From Phyto melanocephala (lineage: Eukaryota > Arthropoda > Insecta > Diptera > Rhinophoridae), in the NCBI GenBank assembly GCA_941918925.1, contig OW799236.1, positions 86,144,213 to 86,208,212 on the forward strand: 64,000 nucleotides of DNA, given 5' to 3'. Positions 56,896 through 64,000 of the stretch are shown here, piece after piece. The position numbers and the translations under genes are program-made. The notes under the pieces were generated by a model. That model did not search any database, was not told where the DNA came from, and saw only the letters and a list, made by a program, of their open reading frames with translations. Each line of letters opens with the position of its first letter. Position 1 is the stretch's first letter.

Positions 56896-57964
56896 GGGTG
56901 ATCGATTATTCGACTTTTTTAAGAACCCGGTTTTCAAATCGTTTGAAATTTAGAATTTAAAAAAAAACCGGTTGATATTTTGAAAATTGAGAAAAAACCG
57001 GTTAACCGGTTCGAATATATAATATATGATATATAAAGAAAGAATTAAAAAATATTTTAAAAAACGATTATAATAAAAATTATACCTTAATATGAAATTT
57101 TTACAGTTTATATACATACGTTTGGCTGTAAACACGCAATAACTGACATGAATGCAGTTGAATAATCTGATTTTAATTAGTTGAATTTAAGGACAAAACG
57201 TACCCTTTACAATAAATTAATATATAAATAAATAAGACTTTTTAGAAGGCTGGTATACATTTTTGTATCTACTTCTGTATCTTTTTTCAAATGTTAAATA
57301 GATCTTTTAAACTAATATGCACTAACGTATTTTGTTTGAAATAATTTCTATAATTTCAAATACATTTTAAAGGCTAGGGAGGAAATCTTTAAAATTTAAT
57401 TTTAAAAACTCTTTCTTATAACCCTGATAGACATACAAATATAGGCTATTAACTAGTTTGTTCGATGGTTTAATTGAAATTTAAGTTGACAGACACTCAA
57501 TGCCATTAATTAGAATTAGGATCTGGAAGAAGAGATTATTGGTTTTTCTTTATTGTAACTACACTTTTTACCCTAAAGTGATCGATCAGCTAAGATTAAG
57601 CTTCAATTACCTTCAACTTTTAACGTTAGGCTTATATCTTATAAAAAAAAATAATATTTAAGCTTAATTATTTTTCTTATTTTACATTTGGTTTTTAAAC
57701 AAAAAATTTCTTACAATATTATGGAAGAATATTTAATAGTTTTTATTTTCTGATTTTTGGAAACTTTCCGCGTACTAAATATACTATGGTACGATTGGTT
57801 ACAAAGATATATGAAAATAAACTTAAAAAAATAAAAAACCGGCTTTTTCGGATAAAAAAAACCGGTGTATTCGACATTCGAAAAATCAACATTTAGAAAA
57901 AACCACGAGCTGAAAGAGAAAAAAACCGGATTTTCCACCGGTTGTAAAACCGAGTCGATCACCC
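56896..57964. mobile_element. TA-flanked MITE with repeated AACCGGTT motifs
   Basis: The termini GGGTGATCGATTATTCGAC and, inverted, GGGTGATCGACTCGG are flanked by TA on both sides (56894-56895 and 57965-57966), as for Tc1/mariner. Copies of AACCGG or AACCGGTT cluster near both ends (around 56930-57020 and 57835-57950) in both orientations. No transposase. The minus-strand open frames at 56950-57135 and 57711-58049 arise from A/T-rich sequence in it. Confidence 0.8.
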
Positions 57965-58789
57965 TATAGACAATACAAAAAGTATTATAAAATTGCGAAA
58001 AAGTACTTTTTGCATCGCTTAATTTATTTTCAATTTCAACTTTGATCAATAGTTTCTAATTTCAAATATCTAGATTAATAAACGTTAAAAATAAAGGAAG
58101 CACTATAAAAATAGAGAAAAGTGCCTTATGTGTCTTTCATGTCATTTTCAACCTCCATTTGGATTCATAATTCCAAAATGTTAGATTCATTAATTTAAAA
58201 AAAAAGTACCAAAAAAATGGAAAAAAGTACCTTTTTGGGTTTCCAAATCACTGTACAAATTCCAAGTTTAAAATGTCTAAATATCTATTTAACAATAAAG
58301 TATTTAAAAACACGATTTAAAGTGAATGACATCCCTATTCTGGTATTTTAATTGTAACAAATTTGACATATGTAAGCGTCAATTCTCCTTAAAAAAAATT
58401 TCACATATATTTTTGATTGTCTTCATTTTACTAAAAAATTCAGAAGAAAGGTTTTATATACATATAAATTTTTGCATAACAAATATGTTTTAAAAAGGGG
58501 CCAAAATGTTTTCCTGAATTTTACCCTTTTTCTACCTCTTCCTCCACAAGAGTCACTAAATTCATAATTTTTTATGTCTGGTAAATTCGCTATTAAAAAT
58601 TTTATCCGTAATTAGCATTAATTAGCCCAGTTCAATATTAGGTTTATAAATATTTTATTGTATTTTCCCATTTTAGGTACTTTTTTTGTCCCCCCTAAAA
58701 GTTTAAAAAAATTACTTCTAAATAAGTGTCCATGTTATGTTGTCATCTTATATTTTATAATAAAAGAAAATTGAAAGCAATTCTTTATA
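57965..58789. other. No gene seen
   Basis: AT-rich DNA without supported features. Confidence 0.35.
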
Positions 58790-59690
58790 ATGGGTGATTC
58801 ATCCTGAGGTTTGATTAACAATAGGCTTTTTTTGAGAGATCACGCATAAATCATATCAAACTGCTTAGTCATTTTTGTTCAGCATTGTCATCACGTTAAG
58901 ACTCACACCACAACGGCGTCTCCAAATTGTTTGGTTGTTTTACAAAAAACAGTGTTCTGTCATTAATGTTTTTCGTGTGATTACAGGAACGCACGGTACG
59001 TAAAATGGACCTACCGAAACAACTACTGCCAATACCATTCGCAAATTTTCTGTATTTTAGGCTGATAAGCAATCCGTAGAGTTCGAAAAGCTATTATATG
59101 CATTAAAAACAGCAGTATGGTGTGGTTTATGGGCTGTTAGAATTATTGGTCAATATTTTTTTAAAACTGAGGCAAATCAGAATGTTATCGTCAATGGTAA
59201 CCATTTCTCACACTTAATTAATAGACTATATGCTTCTTGAAATTCAAGCGCATGATGTCGTTAGGCTTTCGTTTCAACAGAAGGTTGCTACGAGCCAAAC
59301 AGAGCGTAAATTAACGGACTTGTTGAGAAATCATTATGATGACTTAGTTTCACGTTTTACTTTCTAGACCGTGCGATATCGCACCTTTGAACTATTTTCT
59401 CTGAGAACATGTAAAATGTGAGGTCTTCAGGAATAAGCCAGCGAAGATTAACGCTTCGAAAGCCAACATTACTTGTGTTGTACGCAAGATACCAATCGCT
59501 ATGCTTGAAGGAGTCATCCAAAATTGGACCTTCTAAATGGACCACCTTAGACGTAGTCTACATGATATCACTTTGAAACAATTAATACCATAAATCGTTC
59601 TTTTAATCGATTAAACAAATTGTAGGTTCACATTCAAATTTATGTGTTTTGTTTTGCATTATAAATCAAACGGCACAATGAATCACCTGA
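58790..59690 (+). mobile_element. DD41D-type mariner-like element, copy 6 (decayed)
   Basis: 901-bp element with TIRs GGTGATTCATCCTGAGGTTT and, inverted, GGTGATTCATTGTGCCGTTT, flanked by TA. Frameshifted pieces of transposase are in order: AVWCGLWAVRIIGQYFF, NQNVIVNGN, SRPCDIAPLNYFL-like sequence (third-aspartate region) and INASKANITCVVRKIPIAML-like sequence, ending QNWTF. The DNA-binding domain and first aspartate are absent. Non-functional. Confidence 0.75.
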
Positions 59691-59773
59691 TACATGCGAA
59701 AAAATGGCCAAAAATGTATTATTATTTTTTAGCGTAGTACCTAATACAATTATTTTTTTTATATTTATATGTT

Positions 59774-60042
59774 ACTAGAAAAGACCGGCGCGCGTTGCTA
59801 CGCCCTTTAATAAATAAAAATGCATTCTGAAATTAAATTGAATATCAAGTACAAAAAGCTGAAAATTATAACTTTTTTTTATGGGCGTAGCCCCGCCCAC
59901 TTTTTTCCACCCATAAACATTCCCTGGAATGTGTGCAACAACTTGCCAAAGTTTGAGTCCGATCGGTTTTATAGTTTCGGAGTCTATAGCTAACACACAC
60001 ACAGACAGACAGAGTTTCACTTTTCATATATAGAAGATGGTG
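59774..60042 (+). repeat. Single-unit copy of the repeat amplified at 18305-19172
   Basis: The head ACTAGAAAAGACCGGCGCGC, one ATGGGCGTAGCCCCGCCCAC unit and the tail CCTGGAATGTGTGCAACAAC, GAGTCCGATCGGTTTTATAG and (CA)n(GACA)n, ending TTTCATATATAGAAG. It probably represents the ancestral arrangement. Confidence 0.75.
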
Positions 60043-60207
60043 CCAAAATAAAGTTTTTCTTATTTTTGCCCTCTTAGTGGTAAAAATCTTCAAAAAGGAC
60101 CAAATAGCTGTTATCTTATTTTCTATGTTTGAATCTGCAAAATTTTTAATTAAATTATTTCCGACTTTCAACAAATTGTCAACAGAAATAAATTAAAAAG
60201 TTGATTG

Positions 60208-60576
60208 AAAATTTTTGTTTGTTGGTTGTTGGGTTTAAGCTGGTCTATATGCATTTCACTGGTGCTTATGCCAGATCATCAGTAGACCTTTAAACCACAA
60301 AATTTATGAAGAAGTTTAAAATTATTACAAGCTTTATTTAAAATTTTCATAAACAATATGAGAATTCTAAATAAATCAAGAAACAAAATTTAAAAATTCT
60401 TCATAAACCCAACCAACAATTTTTATTCATTCTTATTTTATTTATTTTTCTAATCCCTCTATATTTGGCTAACACATGGTTAACACTAAATATAATTGAG
60501 GGCAACCGAAAAATAAACATTATTTTATCAACATATAGACCAGCTTAAACCCAACAACCAACAAAGAAAAATTTTT
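60208..60576. mobile_element. MITE with about 45-bp TIRs
   Basis: TTTGTTGGTTGTTGGGTTTA, continuing AGCTGGTCTATATG, is repeated inverted without mismatch (34 bp) and extends outward through AAAAATTTT. The interior is A/T-rich and non-coding. Perfect TIRs suggest recent activity. Confidence 0.85.
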
Positions 60577-61887
60577 AAAATTAACGGGAGAATATCCTAG
60601 ATAATTAGTAAATATTTTATGTTTATTGAAAATATTCACAAAATTTTATTTTGATATTAATGCAAGAGTTTATAAAAAAATATTTTGTTTAATTTAGACA
60701 AAAATTTCAGGAAATGGACACGCCAGACAAGAAGAAAGCTTATTTAAAGTCTTGTTTCAAACAAAAAGACTAAATAAGAATTATAAAATTAATTATAAAA
60801 ATAACAGACAATGAAAACGCACACTATCTGCAAAAAAACCTTATTTGTTGTTTTAGTCCATGTGAAATAATCAAACACAAAATTATTTGAAACAATTAAA
60901 ATATTAATAGAAATTTGAATTAAATTCAGGCAAACGTTTGTTTGAAAATATTTTAGCGATAATTTTTTATGTGAAAGTAAGATACTAAAACGTCACAATG
61001 GAACCAGTTGGTCTCTGGGTGAGGGTGTAAAGGGAACTTTGCACCAGCCTTATTACCTAAAATACTAAAAGCTTCATTAAAGTCTTTCAATTGCTGATTA
61101 ACAATATTGAAATGTGTGTTAAGTGTGTGCCTTAACTATCAATCATTTCCTTAGTAAATGAAAGTGTGGTGTAATAAATAAAAATAAAAAAAATCTTTAA
61201 TGTTACGTTTGAGTCCATATGGGCTATAAAGCTTGTTCTAATTGAAAGCTATTTTATGCCTCTTGCTAAAGACATTTTTAATAGTGTATATCATTAATGT
61301 GTATATCAACACGATTCATACACTAATTCATATTTTTGTGCTTTTCCATTTTTGATGATTTTAGGTTACTGATGCTATATTGCTTAATTCAAAACGCTCT
61401 TTATTTGGCTGTAAACATTTTTGAAATAAGATGAAGCCATTCCGATTTTTTTAATGGAAAAACTTATTTTTGCTTAATCGCAAATTATTTCTGTTTTTAA
61501 AAAACACACAAGCACATGCATACGTTGTTATTACTGACCACATTTGAAAATTGTATTTTGATTACTTTCCAGTTTATTGCAATAGAAATCTGTGGCAATA
61601 AGGAAAAACGTATTATGTCTGTTTTTATAGATTTAACGAAAGCACTTTAAATATTGGAGTTGTTTTTTCAAAAAACTTTTAAAATAAAAACTATTATAGG
61701 AATTCTAGGCTATATAATGTAAAGAGTATATTGTAATTTAGCTAAATTATAACGTTAAACTAAGTATTATTCCAAATGATATTATTCTTATGGAATAGCA
61801 TTTACGCTATAACTTCCTTTTAAGTTGTCCAATATAGTTGAGAGTTTGCTTGAGGGTAGTTTTGAATTCCGGTATTGCAATGCTGTG
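60577..61887. other. No gene seen
   Basis: AT-rich DNA without supported features. Confidence 0.4.
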
Positions 61888-62115
61888 ATTATCTCAATTT
61901 TAGCTTATGTGGACTTAGGCAGTTTTTCCTTTTTGCCACAAAATTTTTAATTACTTATGCACAATCTAATTATGCTTTAGTGGTTGTATTATAACATTTT
62001 TGTGATTATTTAAATTTTAGCTTATGTCGATTTAAGCAGTTGTTCCTTTTTGCCACAGAAATTATAATTTCTTGTGCACAACCTAAATATCCTTTAATTG
62101 TTGTATTCTAACATT
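61888..62115. repeat. 117-bp tandem duplication
   Basis: TTTTAGCTTATGTGGACTTA and onward (61898) recurs about 117 bp later as TTTTAGCTTATGTCGATTTA, with the shared CTTTTTGCCACA segment in each unit. The copies differ at some 15 percent of positions by eye. Non-coding. Confidence 0.75.
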
Positions 62116-63661
62116 TTTATTTATTACGAACCACCTATGCTGTTTTACCTGCACACCCTTCTAGCCTTCCTATCACTTTTGGTCTTCGCTATGATCTAAT
62201 TTTTAAATATTTTTCTGAAATTTTTGTAAGAAAATCCTAGGATCTTTATTTACATGAGTGGTCAAAAAAGGTAAAAAATTTCAATATCTAATCAATAGTT
62301 TCATCTAAAATAGTTTTGTGGCTCTACTAAAAAATTTGTTTTCAAGACATACGCAGTTGCCCGTGAAAAACACAGATTTATCTCATTATATAGATTTTTT
62401 TGTAAATAATAAAATTCTAGTGAGTCATAAACCATTAATTTTTGTATAAATTTTTTTTCGAATCGTAAATAATAATACACTTTCTAGATCCTCTAACATT
62501 TTACAGAGTTTAAAAATGTATGAAAATAAACAACAAAAATAAAAAAAATCAAATAACACACAAAGTACTTTGGCAAACTTTGTTAATTGGGCAATTATTT
62601 CAGTTGAATTTCTAAAAGAGCCCATAAAAATTCAAATCAGTTTTTTATTTTCATTATTTAAATGTGTTTTCCTTGTGCCATAAAACGTTATTAATATTAA
62701 AGTTTCATATTATCAAATTCAACTTTTGTAATTTATTTCATATTTATTAATATATTATGCACTTAAACACTTTAATTTTATTTTATATTTTAATTCTTCT
62801 CTTTAAAATGAATTTCTTTGGAAAACCATTTTCTTATTCTTCAAAAATTTTTTTTTCTTGTTTGATGTGTGACATGACATCATTTTTATTTTAAACACAC
62901 TCATAGCAGCAAGCCCAATCAAGTACATTTTTTTATGTTTTCACTTAAGTTGCCAACAAGACACACTCACACACATGCAAACTGTTTAGTAAATAATCCA
63001 CAAACGTTAGAGAAAGCATAACGCGTTACAAGGATGATACAACATGAGCACAGGAGTGATGTCAACATTTCCGGCAACATTTCCTTTTGCACTGACGTTT
63101 AATTCGCACACATGAAAGCGAAAAAATGTTAAATGCACAAATAGCACGAAATTAAAAAAAAAAAATACAAATAAAATCAAATAAATGACATCAACTGTCA
63201 AAACAGTAATTGCTTTACACTTTACAATGCACCACTGGCCCACACAGCACACACTCGAAGGCTGACTTGTGAATTTCCCGTATAACGCATTTACATATGT
63301 GCCGTTATATGTGCCGTTTAATTTAACAATTTAAGACATGATGGTTCGAAAGTTTAATCGCAACTGATTGTTAAAATACGAAATGAACTCAATATGAAGG
63401 TCCTTTATTTAACTCTTTTATATGTGGAAGCACACACATACACACCGACTAGCACGCACACGAACGAACGCATCACGAAAAACGAATCCTTATACCAAGT
63501 GAGCTTTATTTGCTATTTTTCGGTTATGTTGGGTGTTTTAAACTTCTAATAAAAAGTACGTTTCAACACATTTATTTTTTCCTATCGTATCGCATCAAAT
63601 TGCGTACAAATCACAGCGATGGCAAAATTATACTGAACTGTTTAACAATTCTGTTCAATTC
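62116..63661. other. No gene seen
   Basis: AT-rich DNA. The 81-codon minus frame 63007-63252 is hydrophobic but has no recognisable domain or flanking splice site that I trust. Confidence 0.35.
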
Positions 63662-63960
63662 CTAATTGTTGTTACTGCTGCTGCTGCTGCTGCTCATCTG
63701 TAGTCCAATAAAAAGCCAAACCGAAATTGTTGGCAACATATTATAGTATTCTCACATCATCGTCGCGTTGTCCTCATCAACATCAACCATCAGCGTCATC
63801 ATCATCAACACCAGTAGCGCCCTCATGCGCCAACGAGCCGACCGAACAATTTCTTAAGCATTAACTTTAATTTCCAACAAAACACATTCGTGCGTAAAAC
63901 ATCGTGTGTGCGTGTGTGTGGGTTTATTTTAAATTTTTTCTCATACATTGTTCCTTCGTG
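63662..63960 (-). other. Simple-repeat-rich, GC-richer segment; possible 5' region
   Basis: Contains a run of six CTG/CAG units (63675-63694), CATCATCATCAACACC-type repeats (63795-63815) and a segment that is clearly richer in G and C than the rest of the window. On the minus strand, ATG 63739 opens MLPTISVWLFIGLQ followed by a serine run (to 63662), a signal-peptide-like stretch. A GT in phase 1 occurs within the last codons. It could be a leader exon of the Ig gene or an upstream open frame. The evidence is thin. Confidence 0.25.
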
Positions 63961-64000
63961 TGTTTTTTTTTGTTTTCTCATATAAACATGTTGACACAGT

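Noticed and set aside
63007..63252. Hydrophobic 81-residue minus frame as the missing signal-peptide exon
   Set aside because: The hydrophobicity comes from T-rich runs, and no convincing phase-1 donor or conserved start was found.

Overview
The window is AT-rich, intron-dominated genomic DNA from a higher fly, probably a calyptrate such as a blowfly or house-fly relative. The grounds are a Drosophila-like immunoglobulin gene, a mitochondrial cox1 insert with the dipteran TCG start context, DINE-1/mini-me-like repeats with (GTCY)n tracts, and DD41D mariner-like and hAT elements. Genus is not resolvable from the sequence alone.

The only host gene seen with confidence lies on the minus strand at 3735-19874. 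Four exons (19440-19874, 11099-11212, 9509-9640, 3735-3887) join in frame through consensus splice sites, all in phase 1. They encode two immunoglobulin domains, each split between two exons. The closest family I know is the Drosophila Ig/FNIII adhesion protein fipi (CG15630). The 3' exons lie beyond the left end of the window. The signal-peptide exon lies somewhere above 19874 or beyond the right end, so most of the window is intron or upstream sequence.

From 1 to 9.5 kb the introns hold DINE-like repeats, a DD41D mariner-like copy, two MITEs and a cox1 NUMT. From 10.2 to 16.4 kb, inside the intron between exons 11099-11212 and 19440-19874 and just below it, is a nest of hAT-type MITEs. One hAT-type element carries a piece of the reptin (RuvB-like 2) gene. 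Others have inserted into each other with intact 8-bp target duplications, so the insertion order can be read. From 18.3 to 26.9 kb there are a tandemly amplified 120-bp repeat, further MITEs, LINE pieces and DINE-like copies. From 28 to 42 kb there are another DD41D element, an 11-bp minisatellite of about 45 copies, foldback and TIR elements and LINE relics. From 45 to 60 kb there are an LTR-like orphan promoter, three more DD41D elements, many mini-me-like repeats and several MITEs. The last kilobase is rich in simple repeats and slightly GC-richer and could be a 5' exon or promoter region, without proof.

No tRNA, rRNA, CRISPR array or intact autonomous transposon was found. All transposase and reverse-transcriptase genes seen are broken. 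Many open reading frames over 60 codons start at TTG or GTG or lie inside repeats and are not genes.
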